Below are positions 52,215-61,524 of a stretch of 64,000 nucleotides of DNA, piece by piece. Under the pieces are notes generated by a model. That model had not been told where the DNA came from. It worked only from the letters and a program-made list of their open reading frames with translations, and searched no databases. How positions within the stretch are numbered: the first letter of the stretch is position 1; the number at the start of each line of letters is the position of its first letter. This stretch comes from Sphingobacterium sp. UT-1RO-CII-1. Its GTDB lineage: Bacteria > Bacteroidota > Bacteroidia > Sphingobacteriales > Sphingobacteriaceae. The position numbers and the translations under genes were made by a program. The DNA is taken from NCBI RefSeq assembly GCF_026711005.1, contig NZ_JAPPVJ010000002.1:744001-808000 (forward strand), written 5' to 3'.

Positions 52215-53585
52215 TTAATAATTTTTAAAAAACTTATCAGCAAAACTTACAATATTCAAACTATTATGATCAGGAGGAACCATAAATAAAAGATTACAGT
52301 TCAATGACTTAAAAGACTCTAGATATCTTTCTAGATTTGATAAAGTTGTAAGAACCACAAGATTCTTGTGGTTAAAAGCATTTTTAATAAGCTCTTCCAA
52401 ATTTCCTATTACTGCATTTTTATCTTTCAGAAGCTCTATATTGACTACAACCACAGCATAATCAGCTTCTAACATAGCACCATTGTAAGAATTAAGAAAA
52501 TTATTATCAAAAACATCATAGATATTTAACTCAATTATAGTAATCAAGTCTTTATCTGGAAACTGCTCCTTTACTGCATGAATACTAGTTTTTAATTTAT
52601 ATGAAGAGTGTAAAATATCTTGATATACTACGCTACTCTCATTACTCGCCACAAACTCTAAGTAACGCACCGAGCTTCTAAAGTCTTTTATTGCTTCGTA
52701 AAAATCCGCACGCTTTACTCCTAACCATTCGCATACTGTGTATGCTCCAGCAATATTAGACAAATTAAGCTTTCCAAAGACCTGTATAGGAATTTGACTT
52801 TCCCCTACACTTAAATAAGTTATGCCTTTATTTATTGTATACTCAGGCAGTTTATACCCATGTCTATTTATTTTACACTCTGATGTTTTTTCAACAATCT
52901 CTTTTAAAACAGCATTATCTTTATTGTATATTAACGTTCCTTTTTCGGTTATAGTATCTATAAAAACTTCAAATTGCTCCATATATTCATTCTGATCCAA
53001 ATCAGAGCCTGCCTCACTCCATTCGACTCCGCTTATTAAAGCAATATTAGGTCGAAATAAGTGAAATTTCGACCTTTTATCTATAGAAGATGCATAATAC
53101 TCATCCCCCTCAATTAAAATGATTTTATTATGTTGTGTTAGCTTTACTAAAGAATCGAATCCTTCTAACTTAGCTCCAACCAAATAATCAAAATCCTTTC
53201 CTATTTTCCTAAGTACATGCATCACCATACTCATGATCGTTGTTTTACCATAAGTACCAGCAATAACTACACGCAACTTATTGACACTTTGCTCATATAC
53301 AAACTCAGGAAAAGAATATATCTTTAATCCCAACTGCTGTGCCTTTTCTAACTCAGGATTATTATCTTCCGCGTGCATTCCTAAAATCACTGCATCAATG
53401 TCTTCTGTTATTCGGCTTGGAAACCAACCAATCTCTTCCGGCAACAACCCTGCCCTCAACAAACTAGATCTTGATGGCTCAACTACCTGATCATCAGAGC
53501 CAGTAATCTGATGTCCTTGCTCTGCTAAAGAAATTGCTAAGTCATGCATAACAGTTCCACCAATAGCAATAAAATGAATGCGCAT
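52215..53585 (-). CDS. mpl: UDP-N-acetylmuramate:tripeptide ligase-like Mur ligase
   Basis: A 456-residue Mur-family ATP-dependent ligase. The N-terminal Rossmann opens HFIAIGGTVMHDLAISLAEQGHQITGSDD, as in MurC and Mpl. The ATP loop is AGTYGKTTIMSM (Tyr in place of the usual His), and EGDEYYASSIDKRSKFHLFRPNIALISGVEWSEAGSD is the Mpl-type middle, where the tripeptide is handled. Mpl recycles L-Ala-D-Glu-meso-DAP onto UDP-MurNAc. It is last in the operon after prmA with a one-nt gap. Confidence 0.85.
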   Translation of the reverse strand: MRIHFIAIGGTVMHDLAISLAEQGHQITGSDDQVVEPSRSSLLRAGLLPEEIGWFPSRITEDIDAVILGMHAEDNNPELEKAQQLGLKIYSFPEFVYEQSVNKLRVVIAGTYGKTTIMSMVMHVLRKIGKDFDYLVGAKLEGFDSLVKLTQHNKIILIEGDEYYASSIDKRSKFHLFRPNIALISGVEWSEAGSDLDQNEYMEQFEVFIDTITEKGTLIYNKDNAVLKEIVEKTSECKINRHGYKLPEYTINKGITYLSVGESQIPIQVFGKLNLSNIAGAYTVCEWLGVKRADFYEAIKDFRSSVRYLEFVASNESSVVYQDILHSSYKLKTSIHAVKEQFPDKDLITIIELNIYDVFDNNFLNSYNGAMLEADYAVVVVNIELLKDKNAVIGNLEELIKNAFNHKNLVVLTTLSNLERYLESFKSLNCNLLFMVPPDHNSLNIVSFADKFFKNY

Positions 53586-53586
53586 A

Positions 53587-54429
53587 CTAATACTTTTTAA
53601 TAAATTTAGCGGAACACCACTTATCTAAAACCTTATGATTTTGATAAAGTAGGCCTAACGAATCTGCTTTTCCCCTTAGAATCTCAAGATCTGGACTTTC
53701 ATAAAACCCACTCATATAAAGCTCTCCATTCTCCCGCAACACAATAGCATATTCATCGAGCTGATCAATCAGAATATTTCTATTAATATTGGCCAAAATA
53801 ACATCAACGGCTTTTCCATGAATAACTTCTTTAGAACCCAACTTTGACTCTATCATCATCACATTGTTAAGAACTTTATTTTCTTCCACACTAGCCACAC
53901 ATATTTCATCATAATCAACTGCTAATACCGTACGAGCATCTCGCTTAGCAGCTAATATGGCTAATATCCCTGTTCCACATCCCATATCAAGCACATCTTT
54001 ACCCTTAAAATCATTCTCAAGGATATAAGATAACATCATTGAGGTAGTCTGGTGGTGCCCTGTTCCAAAGGACATTTTTGGATCTATCACTATCTCATAA
54101 GGTAAATCGATTTGTGGTTCGTGAAAAGTAGCACGTACATAACATAAACCATCTACAGTAATTGGCTGAAAATTACTCTCCCATAAACTATTCCAATTCT
54201 GCTCTTCGATATCCTCGATTTCATAAAAAACATCAAATCCATTTGTATTAGAGAGCAATACTGTTTCCAAAACTTGTACATCAAGATTAGCTGTAGGAAT
54301 ATAAGCAACAAAACCCTTAACTATATCTTCAAATGTATCGTACCCCACATCTCCCAAAGAGTCTATTAACAAATCTTTTTGCCAATCCTCCATGTTAGTG
54401 GAAGTAAAGATTACCGATGAATATTTCAT
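53587..54429 (-). CDS. prmA: Ribosomal protein L11 methyltransferase
   Basis: A 280-residue SAM-dependent methyltransferase. The N-terminal half has the PrmA domain that binds L11 (DWQKDLLIDSLGDVGYDTFED, EEQNWNSLWESNFQPI). The C-terminal half has DPKMSFGTGHHQTTSMM, the SAM loop DVLDMGCGTGILAILAAKR, and VDVILANINRNILIDQL, the methyltransferase NxN element. It trimethylates L11 lysines. It starts two nt after tpiA ends. Confidence 0.95.
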   Translation of the reverse strand: MKYSSVIFTSTNMEDWQKDLLIDSLGDVGYDTFEDIVKGFVAYIPTANLDVQVLETVLLSNTNGFDVFYEIEDIEEQNWNSLWESNFQPITVDGLCYVRATFHEPQIDLPYEIVIDPKMSFGTGHHQTTSMMLSYILENDFKGKDVLDMGCGTGILAILAAKRDARTVLAVDYDEICVASVEENKVLNNVMMIESKLGSKEVIHGKAVDVILANINRNILIDQLDEYAIVLRENGELYMSGFYESPDLEILRGKADSLGLLYQNHKVLDKWCSAKFIKKY

Positions 54430-54431
54430 CT

Positions 54432-55196
54432 CTACGTATTAAATACCTTCACTATATCTAGAAAGTCCCTAGACTTTAATGATGCTCCTCCAATTAAGCC
54501 ACCATCAATATCAGTTTGTGAAAAAAGTTCTTTTGCATTCGTAGGATTACAACTTCCTCCATATAAAATAGTTGTTGCCTCTGCTACATCACTATTATAA
54601 GCCTTTGCAATACTTTTTCTAATAAATGCATGTACTTCCTGCGCCTGTTCAGGAGAAGCAGTAAGCCCCGTTCCAATAGCCCACACCGGTTCATATGCTA
54701 ATACTATCTTTGCAAATTCGCTTGCAGACAAATGAAAAACACCTTTTTCCAACTGCTCTTGAATGACATTAAAAAACTCACCTTGCTCTCTTTGATCCTT
54801 TGTTTCCCCAATACAAAAAATAGGTTTCAAACTGTTTTTAAGTGCCAAATTGACCTTTTCAGCCAACACTTCATCGGTTTCTGCAAAATAGGCTCTACGC
54901 TCAGAGTGTCCCAAAATAACATATTCAGCACCTGTAGAACGCACTTGAGCAGCTGATACTTCACCTGTATAAGCCCCCGATTCGGCTTGATAAATATTTT
55001 GAGCACCAACCGAAACTTTATTCGAATTTGTCAATTGATGCAAACTATGCAAATGAATTGCAGGACTGCATACTACTACCTCCTGATCACCTACAACCTC
55101 ATCTTTAACCATATTCACAATTTCAGAAAACAAACTTAAACCTTGTTCATAATCCAAATTCATTTTCCAATTACCTGCTACAATATTTTTACGCAT
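54432..55196 (-). CDS. tpiA: Triosephosphate isomerase
   Basis: A 254-residue TIM barrel of usual length interconverting dihydroxyacetone phosphate and glyceraldehyde 3-phosphate. AGNWKMN has the catalytic Lys, VILGHSERRAYF the electrophilic His, AYEPVWAIGTG the base Glu, followed by LYGGSCNPTN for phosphate binding and GGLIGGASL. It follows the GlmU-like gene by 20 nt in the operon. Confidence 0.98.
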   Translation of the reverse strand: MRKNIVAGNWKMNLDYEQGLSLFSEIVNMVKDEVVGDQEVVVCSPAIHLHSLHQLTNSNKVSVGAQNIYQAESGAYTGEVSAAQVRSTGAEYVILGHSERRAYFAETDEVLAEKVNLALKNSLKPIFCIGETKDQREQGEFFNVIQEQLEKGVFHLSASEFAKIVLAYEPVWAIGTGLTASPEQAQEVHAFIRKSIAKAYNSDVAEATTILYGGSCNPTNAKELFSQTDIDGGLIGGASLKSRDFLDIVKVFNT

Positions 55197-55216
55197 ATCT
55201 TATTATTTTATTATGT

Positions 55217-56407
55217 TTATACTTTTATAAATATTTCTCTTTTTTTTCTCGTTTGTTCATAAACACTTGCTAACACATCGACTTCTATTCCATCTCTTTC
55301 ACTTATTCTATCAATTCTTCTCTGCATCATCTCAGCAAAATTATCCCAAATATAAGATGACTTCTTTCCATCTGTCAACCAAACAAAATCCGGTACAAAT
55401 TTCGGAATAATATTCGATATTGCAATCTGGGCTCCCACTCCAATAACCGCCCCTGTTGTAATTGAGGAATTTATTCCGATCATTGCAAAGTCACCAATAA
55501 AAGTACCGATTTTCAACAAATCTGTATTCCGATAGTCAGCCAATTTATAGTCATAAAGCTTAACCGAAGCCCAATTATTTTGTAAGTTAGAATTACTACA
55601 TCCTGCCCCTATGTTACACCACTCTCCTAAAACTGCACATCCCAAATACCCCTCATGCCCTTTCGATGAATTACCTAAAAAAACTGCATTATTAACCTCT
55701 CCCCCTACTGTACATCTAGGACCTATAGTTACATTCGGATATAACTTCGCACCTGCTTTCACTCGTGAATATGCTCCTATAACCAAAGGCCCTTTTAAAA
55801 CACTACTTTCCTCTATAACAGCCCCCTCCCCTATATATATAGGTCCTTTTACTGTATTAAACACACAACAAAAAGCTTCAACACTTTTCCCTAAGAACAA
55901 AGCTTCTCCAATTAAGGTATTACTGGGCTCTAACATCTCAGAAGCAACATTTTTCGTAAGCAAATCAAAATCAGCACAAATCTGTTGTTCATTTTTCAGA
56001 TAAATATCCTCTAAAAACTCTATCAAAACAGGGTGTCCCTCATATTCAAGAGCTATAAAGTCATCAGCGTTAGGTTCCTCGACCCATTGTGATGTTCTAT
56101 ATGCCAACCACCTTCCCTTGCTTTCCAAAACGGTGTTCATTGGTAACGAAGCTAACACCATTAAAAGCTCCTCAGACGGACAAAGATTTGCTCTTACCAC
56201 CAAAAAACTCCCTTCCTCGGGTCTTGCAGCATATTTACCTTGAAGATGTTCTGCGGTATGATAACTTACTTTTACATTCCAAAATTTCCTCCATTTTTCA
56301 GCTATCGTTAAAATACCTACCCTCAATTCAGCAGCAGATCTCGTATGTAATAAAGGCAATAAATGCTGTCGCCACACCGCTCGATCATGTAATACAACTT
56401 CCAACAT
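55217..56407 (-). CDS. GlmU-like nucleotidyltransferase/acyltransferase family protein
   Basis: A 396-residue protein typical of Bacteroidota, annotated as GlmU family. The N-terminal half carries the family opening VVLHDRAVWRQHLLPLLHTRSAAELRVGILTIAEKW, and the C-terminal half is a left-handed beta helix (IYIGEGAVIEESSVLKGPLVIGAYSRVKAGAKLYPNVTIGPRCTVGGEVNNAVFLGNSSKGHEGYLGCAVLG) with the GlmU-type His in KGHEGYLG. The nucleotide-binding loop L-x-G-G-x-G-T-R-M of true GlmU is absent, so the function is uncertain. The ATG at 56407 (MLEVVL) is preferred over 56428. Confidence 0.85.
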   Translation of the reverse strand: MLEVVLHDRAVWRQHLLPLLHTRSAAELRVGILTIAEKWRKFWNVKVSYHTAEHLQGKYAARPEEGSFLVVRANLCPSEELLMVLASLPMNTVLESKGRWLAYRTSQWVEEPNADDFIALEYEGHPVLIEFLEDIYLKNEQQICADFDLLTKNVASEMLEPSNTLIGEALFLGKSVEAFCCVFNTVKGPIYIGEGAVIEESSVLKGPLVIGAYSRVKAGAKLYPNVTIGPRCTVGGEVNNAVFLGNSSKGHEGYLGCAVLGEWCNIGAGCSNSNLQNNWASVKLYDYKLADYRNTDLLKIGTFIGDFAMIGINSSITTGAVIGVGAQIAISNIIPKFVPDFVWLTDGKKSSYIWDNFAEMMQRRIDRISERDGIEVDVLASVYEQTRKKREIFIKV

Positions 56408-56433
56408 AAAGCAAATTTTAAAATACAAAAAAA

Positions 56434-56459
56434 ATCCCGATAAGTACTCCTATCGGGAT
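56434..56459 (-). terminator. Terminator of rpmE2
   Basis: Stem ATCCCGATA/TATCGGGAT with an eight-base loop, followed on the minus strand by eight T. It lies 28 nt after the rpmE2 stop and before the GlmU-like gene. Confidence 0.85.
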
Positions 56460-56486
56460 AAAGCTATAACGTTTTAATTCGCTACC

Positions 56487-56735
56487 TTATTTTTTATTGT
56501 AACGAGTACGGAATTTATCGATACGACCTGCCGTATCAACCAATTTCATTTTACCTGTATAAAAAGGATGGGATGTATGAGAAATCTCCAATTTCACTAA
56601 TGGATATTCGTTGCCATCTTCCCAAGCAATAGTTTCTCTCGTCTCTACACATGATTTAGTTACAAAAGCATAGTCATTAGACATATCTTTAAAAACAACT
56701 AATCTGTAGTTTGATGGATGCAAATCTTTTTTCAT
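56487..56735 (-). CDS. rpmE2: Ribosomal protein L31, type B
   Basis: An 82-residue L31 of the zinc-independent type: [21 protein letters not shown] and [26 protein letters not shown] are conserved, and the CxxC zinc motif of type A is missing. It is part of the 50S subunit. It has its own promoter and terminator. Confidence 0.97.
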   Translation of the reverse strand: MKKDLHPSNYRLVVFKDMSNDYAFVTKSCVETRETIAWEDGNEYPLVKLEISHTSHPFYTGKMKLVDTAGRIDKFRTRYNKK

Positions 56736-56775
56736 TTTATCTTTATGATTACGTATTACTTCAACAATCGAGGTG

Positions 56776-56807
56776 CAAAGATAATCTAACTTTTCAAAAA
56801 AGACAAA
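56776..56807 (-). promoter_or_regulatory. Promoter of rpmE2 (-33/-7)
   Basis: Minus-strand TTTG (56804-56807), 20 nt, then TATCTTTG (56776-56783). A second -7 match (TATATTTG, 56851-56858) lies further upstream. The leader would be about 35 nt. Confidence 0.65.
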
Positions 56808-56965
56808 ATTATCTACACATTTTTGTGTAAGCCAATTCTTTGTTGCATCGCAAATATAATACTTATCCCTCTAAAACAAGACAACTTCACACCGTAAATT
56901 TAACGAAGGTAGCGTCAATTTTAAGGCTATTTTGTAAGTATGCACCTACATTGCCGCTTTTTTAC

Positions 56966-56973
56966 TATTTTTG
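56966..56973 (+). promoter_or_regulatory. Candidate -7 promoter element of lysS
   Basis: TATTTTTG matches TAnnTTTG about 90 nt before the lysS ATG. No well-spaced -33 element is evident. The remainder of this 327-nt divergent gap holds the rpmE2 promoter and nothing else I recognise. Confidence 0.45.
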
Positions 56974-57062
56974 CATCCCTGCATAATACATAAATACTTT
57001 CCTCTGAAAGAAAAAATCACAGTATTAGCTGGCTTATACTTTAAGATTTTAATTGTAAAAAT

Positions 57063-58784
57063 ATGAGTGCTTTATTATCGGAACAGGAACAACAAAGAAG
57101 ATCTAGCCTTCAAGCTATCATCGATTTAGGTATTAACCCCTATCCGGCACATGAATTTGAAGTTAACGTTTCTGCTGCTGACATTTTAGAGAACTATGAT
57201 CGTGACAAACTAAACTATAAGAACATACGTTTCGCAGGTCGCATCATGACACGTCGTGTTATGGGGAACGCATCGTTCATGGAGCTTCAAGATGCCAGTG
57301 GTCGTATCCAAACTTATGTTAAACGTGATGAGATCTGCCCGACAGATGATAAAACACTATACAATACAGTTTTCAAGAAACTATTAGATATAGGCGACAT
57401 CGTTGGCGTTGAAGGTTATGTTTTCACTACACAGACAGGTGAGATCTCCATACATGTACAAAAGTTATCTATTCTATCGAAAGCCTTACGTCCACTACCA
57501 ATTGTCAAAGAAGCTGATGGAAAAACTTACGATGCTTTTACAGACCCTGAGTTGCGTTACCGCATGCGTTATGTCGACTTAATTGTTAACCCTCAAAATA
57601 GAGAAACGTTTATCAAGCGTACTAAACTTTTCAGCGCGATGCGCGAATACTTTAACGACGCTGGTTATATGGAGGTAGAAACTCCTGTTCTCCAATCTAT
57701 ACCTGGAGGTGCTGCTGCACGTCCCTTTACCACCCATCACAATGCTTTAGATATTCCACTTTATCTACGTATCGCGAATGAACTCTACTTAAAACGCCTA
57801 ATCGTTGGTGGATTTGAAGGTGTTTACGAGTTTTCTAAAAACTTCCGCAATGAAGGTATGGACAGAACCCATAATCCAGAGTTTACAGTAATGGAGATTT
57901 ATGTAGCCTACAAAGACTACAACTGGATGATGAAATTTACTGAAAACCTAATAGAGCACTGTGCCCAATCAGTTAATGGAACTACGAAAGCAACCTTTGG
58001 CGAACATAATATAGATTTCAAAGCTCCATATAAACGGGTTACAATGACACAGGCTATCATCGACTTTACCGGTTTTGATATTACCGGAAAAACAGAAGAT
58101 GAAATCCGTGAAGCTGCAAAAAGTATGGGAATTGCTGTAGATGCCAGTATGGGTAAAGGTAAGTTAATCGATGAAATTTTCGGTGAAAAATGCGAAGGTA
58201 ACTATATTCAACCGACATTTATTACTGATTATCCGATAGAGATGTCTCCATTAACGAAAAAGCATCGGGATAACCCTGAGTTGACAGAACGTTTTGAATT
58301 GATGATTTGTGGTAAAGAAATCGCAAATGCGTACTCAGAGCTTAATGACCCCATAGATCAACGCGAGCGCTTCGAAGAACAAATGCGTTTATCCGAAAAG
58401 GGTGACGATGAAGCTATGTTTATCGACCAAGACTTCATACGAGCTTTAGAATATGGCATGCCCCCCACATCAGGTCTAGGCATAGGAATGGATCGTCTAA
58501 TCATGTTCTTAACAAACAATGCTTCTATACAAGAAGTTTTATTTTTCCCACAAATGCGCCCTGAAAAAGTAGCAAAGACAACTTCTACCGAAGATTATCT
58601 AGCACTAGGTATCCCTATCGACTGGGTACCAGTTTTGCAAAAAATGGGTTTTTTGACAATAGAATCTCTTAAGGAAGCTAATCCAAATAAAGTATTCAAT
58701 GATTTAGGGGGTATGAGAAAAAAAATGAAACTAGACATTACCATGCCCACGAAAGAAGAAGTTCTTAATTGGTTTACTAATTAA
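57063..58784 (+). CDS. lysS: Lysyl-tRNA synthetase (class II)
   Basis: A 573-residue class II aminoacyl-tRNA synthetase. The N-terminal OB-fold (about 50-150: IRFAGRIMTRRVMGNASFMELQD) binds the anticodon. Motif 1 is around MEVETPVLQSIPGGAAARPF, motif 2 FRNEGMDRTHNPEFTVME, and motif 3 GLGIGMDRLIM. A C-terminal extension of about 70 residues (GIPIDWVPVLQKMGF) follows, as in other Bacteroidota LysS. It charges tRNA-Lys. A terminator follows. Confidence 0.97.
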   Translation: MSALLSEQEQQRRSSLQAIIDLGINPYPAHEFEVNVSAADILENYDRDKLNYKNIRFAGRIMTRRVMGNASFMELQDASGRIQTYVKRDEICPTDDKTLYNTVFKKLLDIGDIVGVEGYVFTTQTGEISIHVQKLSILSKALRPLPIVKEADGKTYDAFTDPELRYRMRYVDLIVNPQNRETFIKRTKLFSAMREYFNDAGYMEVETPVLQSIPGGAAARPFTTHHNALDIPLYLRIANELYLKRLIVGGFEGVYEFSKNFRNEGMDRTHNPEFTVMEIYVAYKDYNWMMKFTENLIEHCAQSVNGTTKATFGEHNIDFKAPYKRVTMTQAIIDFTGFDITGKTEDEIREAAKSMGIAVDASMGKGKLIDEIFGEKCEGNYIQPTFITDYPIEMSPLTKKHRDNPELTERFELMICGKEIANAYSELNDPIDQRERFEEQMRLSEKGDDEAMFIDQDFIRALEYGMPPTSGLGIGMDRLIMFLTNNASIQEVLFFPQMRPEKVAKTTSTEDYLALGIPIDWVPVLQKMGFLTIESLKEANPNKVFNDLGGMRKKMKLDITMPTKEEVLNWFTN

Positions 58785-58805
58785 GAACAATCACTTGGTT
58801 ATTTA

Positions 58806-58857
58806 AAAAGAAGAAATGGTTAAACACCTACATTACATGTATTCCATTTCTTCTTTT
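58806..58857 (+). terminator. Terminator after lysS
   Basis: A 14-bp perfect stem AAAAGAAGAAATGG/CCATTTCTTCTTTT with a long 24-base loop, ending in a T-rich stretch. It is about 20 nt after the lysS stop. Confidence 0.7.
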
Positions 58858-58903
58858 CATTTACAAACAGATCCCGGAAGCCCGTTATTTCAATTTTAAA
58901 TAA

Positions 58904-59101
58904 ATGACAGTAGAAGAATTAAAAACCGCCTTATTAAATAGGGATTTTCCAGAAACAGTAAAAATAGACAAACATCAGGTTGTTTCTGAAGTTGATAAGT
59001 TTCTAAAAATACAATTTATCGAAATAGATATCTGGAAAAAAGAAATCATAAAATCTCCTGCATATCTACGTTTATTAGCTTTCCACGAAGCTGTGCGGTA
59101 A
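58904..59101 (+). CDS. Small conserved-type hypothetical protein
   Basis: A 65-residue soluble protein: MTVEELKTALLNRDFPETV, then alternating hydrophobic and charged residues with a helical C-terminus (LRLLAFHEAVR). It has no signal peptide, membrane segment or metal motif. The pattern resembles short DUF6965-type Bacteroidota proteins, an assignment I cannot confirm. It sits alone between the lysS terminator and the AraC gene. Confidence 0.6.
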   Translation: MTVEELKTALLNRDFPETVKIDKHQVVSEVDKFLKIQFIEIDIWKKEIIKSPAYLRLLAFHEAVR

Positions 59102-59256
59102 TGCTTTAACCAAAAATAAACTCTACCTCGTATACCTTTTTATACTAGTTTAGGATATTACATTTTTTGGATTTCTTTCTTAATTGCAAAATGTTTCTAA
59201 TTTTAAAAGATAATCTGTATTACAAACTTTAAATACATTTTGAACACAACTATAAG

Positions 59257-60153
59257 ATGAATTTTGAAAAACATACAGTAACAAACTTCCTTCCTAACCA
59301 CATTCTAGCTCCTCTAACTTCTTATTTTGAAATTATTACTCTAAATGAGTATCTAAATACTCGCAACGTTACCTCTCCACATACGCATGATTTCTTTCAA
59401 ATCATATGGTTTCAATCAGGCAATGGAACACATAAAGTCGATTTTCAAAGCTACACTATTGTAGAACATTCCCTATTTCTGATCGGGCCAAATCAAGTAC
59501 ACTCTTTTGATAAATCAAAGGCTTATAATGGATATGTTCTAAATTTTAGTGAAAACTTTATTGTACAAAGAGATAGTGATGTTGACTTCTTCCTTAAATG
59601 CAGTATGTTCAATAATCCATTTCAACAGCCTTCATGTTATATTGGAAGTGGTAATCAAAAAAAAATAAGCGAATATATAGAGCAAATACAAAGCGAACTA
59701 GCTCAAGATGAATCTTTTGGCCGAGAAGAGCTTTTACGTTTTTACCTAAAAGCTCTTCTTATCCAAGTACAAAGACATAAAATTCAGTTAGAGCATACTT
59801 CCTCAGCCCCGAGCCCTTTTATTATAGATGAAAGAAAGAATATGATGATTCGTTTCGTCAACTTAATCGAAGAAAACTACCATAAAAACCTCACCGTTTC
59901 TGAATACGCAGACCGATTACACATTTCAATGCGTACTCTTTCTAACTTAACTCACAACCTAGTTAAAAAAACTCCTTCATCCATTATACAAGACCGTATA
60001 ATACTAGAAGCAAAAAGATTAATACAGCATTCTTCCCTACATATAAATCAAATATCAGATAGGCTCGGATTCAAAGACAACTCCTACTTTGTCAAGTATT
60101 TTAAAAAACATACTAAAAAAACACCTTCTGATTTCCGGAACAAATACCAATAA
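59257..60153 (+). CDS. AraC-family transcriptional regulator
   Basis: A 298-residue protein. The N-terminal cupin has SPHTHDFFQIIWFQSGNGTHKVDF (about 38-62). The C-terminal AraC domain (about 200-298) has NLTVSEYADRLHISMRTLSNLTHNLVKKTPSSIIQDRIILEAKRL and DRLGFKDNSYFVKYFKKHTKKTPSDFRNKY, both helix-turn-helices intact. It is 84 nt upstream of a secreted DsrE-like gene on the same strand, a possible target. Inducer unknown. Confidence 0.93.
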   Translation: MNFEKHTVTNFLPNHILAPLTSYFEIITLNEYLNTRNVTSPHTHDFFQIIWFQSGNGTHKVDFQSYTIVEHSLFLIGPNQVHSFDKSKAYNGYVLNFSENFIVQRDSDVDFFLKCSMFNNPFQQPSCYIGSGNQKKISEYIEQIQSELAQDESFGREELLRFYLKALLIQVQRHKIQLEHTSSAPSPFIIDERKNMMIRFVNLIEENYHKNLTVSEYADRLHISMRTLSNLTHNLVKKTPSSIIQDRIILEAKRLIQHSSLHINQISDRLGFKDNSYFVKYFKKHTKKTPSDFRNKYQ

Positions 60154-60237
60154 CTACCATTTTTTCTCCCGTTTCTCCATTTTATCTCTACCTATTTATA
60201 GCGAAATTTGCATTAGTATATAAAACAACTAAAAAAA

Positions 60238-60693
60238 ATGGCTATGAAAATGAAATCATTATTTACAACTATTTTATCAGTACTTCTCCTAAGTGTTACT
60301 CTTCTTGCTACAGCGCAAACATCTACAAATACAAATGGACTCATCTACAATGGAACATCTACAAAGTTTGGCGTCATGATTACAGATGTCATGCACTTTA
60401 AGGTAGCATTAGAAACTGCAGAACTTATGAACCTTAAAAAAAACGGTTACATTTTTGAAATCGTTATGGTTGGTAAGTTAGCTAAAGAAATTGCTGAAAA
60501 TAAGGAATTAAAAGCAGACATTGAAAAAAGCGAAGCTGTTGGCGCAAAACTTGTAGTATGTGAATATGCGCTAGATTTGTTTAAAGTTGACAAATCGAAA
60601 ATTGACAAAAGAATTGAAATCACAAAAAACGCATGGTTGTACATGTTTGAACTGAAAGATAAAGGATACAACACATTGGATATACAATCATAA
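60238..60693 (+). CDS. Secreted DsrE/DsrF-like protein
   Basis: A 151-residue protein with a signal peptide (about 1-26, cleaved after ATA or nearby). The mature part has the DsrE alpha/beta pattern (FGVMITDVMHFKVALETAELMNLKKNGYIFEIVMVGKLAKEIAENKEL) and a Cys at VVCEYALDLF, the usual position for sulfur-relay Cys. The periplasmic location is unusual for sulfur relay, so it may bind a redox partner or be a scaffold. A terminator follows. Confidence 0.75.
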   Translation: MAMKMKSLFTTILSVLLLSVTLLATAQTSTNTNGLIYNGTSTKFGVMITDVMHFKVALETAELMNLKKNGYIFEIVMVGKLAKEIAENKELKADIEKSEAVGAKLVVCEYALDLFKVDKSKIDKRIEITKNAWLYMFELKDKGYNTLDIQS

Positions 60694-60788
60694 CAAAGAA
60701 GTCCTTTTACAGGATAGTTTAATTGAAGACCACACTATTACTACTTGTATTTACACCATCATCATTTAGGTTTATAATTGATTAGTTA

Positions 60789-60822
60789 AAGGATTTTCAC
60801 TCTCCATGTTTGAAAATCCTTT
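60789..60822 (+). terminator. Terminator after the DsrE-like gene
   Basis: Stem AAGGATTTTCA/TGAAAATCCTT with a loop of about eleven bases, followed by TTTTTTG. Confidence 0.8.
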
Positions 60823-60909
60823 TTTGTTTTCATTATTAAACCACATCATCAATATGTTTTTTCCTGAATATGGCTTTTAAATAAAAAATTATAGCTAATT
60901 TTCAGCTAC

Positions 60910-61524
60910 ATGAATATTGAAAAAAGTGTTAAACAAAAAATGATATCAGGGGATCCGTACCAAGCTAATGGCCGTGAGTTGTTTGACGATAGGCAGCGAG
61001 CTAAACAGGCTCTACAGACCTTGAATCTACTAGATCCTTCTAAAATAAAAGAAAGAAACAGTATCATAAAAAACCTACTCGGAAAAACTGCTAAAGGTTT
61101 TTTTATCGAACCACCATTTCGGTGCGATTATGGCTATAATATAGAAGTTGGAAATGCTTTTTATGCTAATTACAACCTAACAATTTTAGATAGTGCGCCA
61201 GTAATTATAGGGAACAACGTTCTAATAGGTCCCAATGTATCGTTATTTACCGCCAGTCACCCCATAGATTCATCCTTAAGAATAAAGGGGTGGGAAATTG
61301 CAAAACCAATAACAATAGAAGATGCCGTCTGGATCGGTGGGAATACCGTTATCAACCCAGGTGTAACCATCGGAGCTGGGACAGTAATTGGTTCTGGATC
61401 TGTAGTAACTAAAAACATACCTGCAGGCGTGGTTGCAGCAGGCAACCCATGCAGAATTATACGAAAAATAACTGATCAAGATAAAGAAGATTTCTCATGG
61501 CAAATCAAAAAGACCTCAAAATAG
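60910..61524 (+). CDS. Maltose/galactoside O-acetyltransferase-family protein
   Basis: A 204-residue Maa/LacA-type hexapeptide acetyltransferase. The N-terminal Mac domain has KMISGDPYQANGRELFDDRQRAKQAL; then FFIEPPFRCDYGYNIEVGNAFYANYNLTILD, the catalytic His loop FTASHPID, and hexapeptide turns ending IPAGVVAAGNPCRII. It transfers acetyl from acetyl-CoA to a sugar hydroxyl. Its end overlaps the NYN gene by 28 nt. Confidence 0.93.
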   Translation: MNIEKSVKQKMISGDPYQANGRELFDDRQRAKQALQTLNLLDPSKIKERNSIIKNLLGKTAKGFFIEPPFRCDYGYNIEVGNAFYANYNLTILDSAPVIIGNNVLIGPNVSLFTASHPIDSSLRIKGWEIAKPITIEDAVWIGGNTVINPGVTIGAGTVIGSGSVVTKNIPAGVVAAGNPCRIIRKITDQDKEDFSWQIKKTSK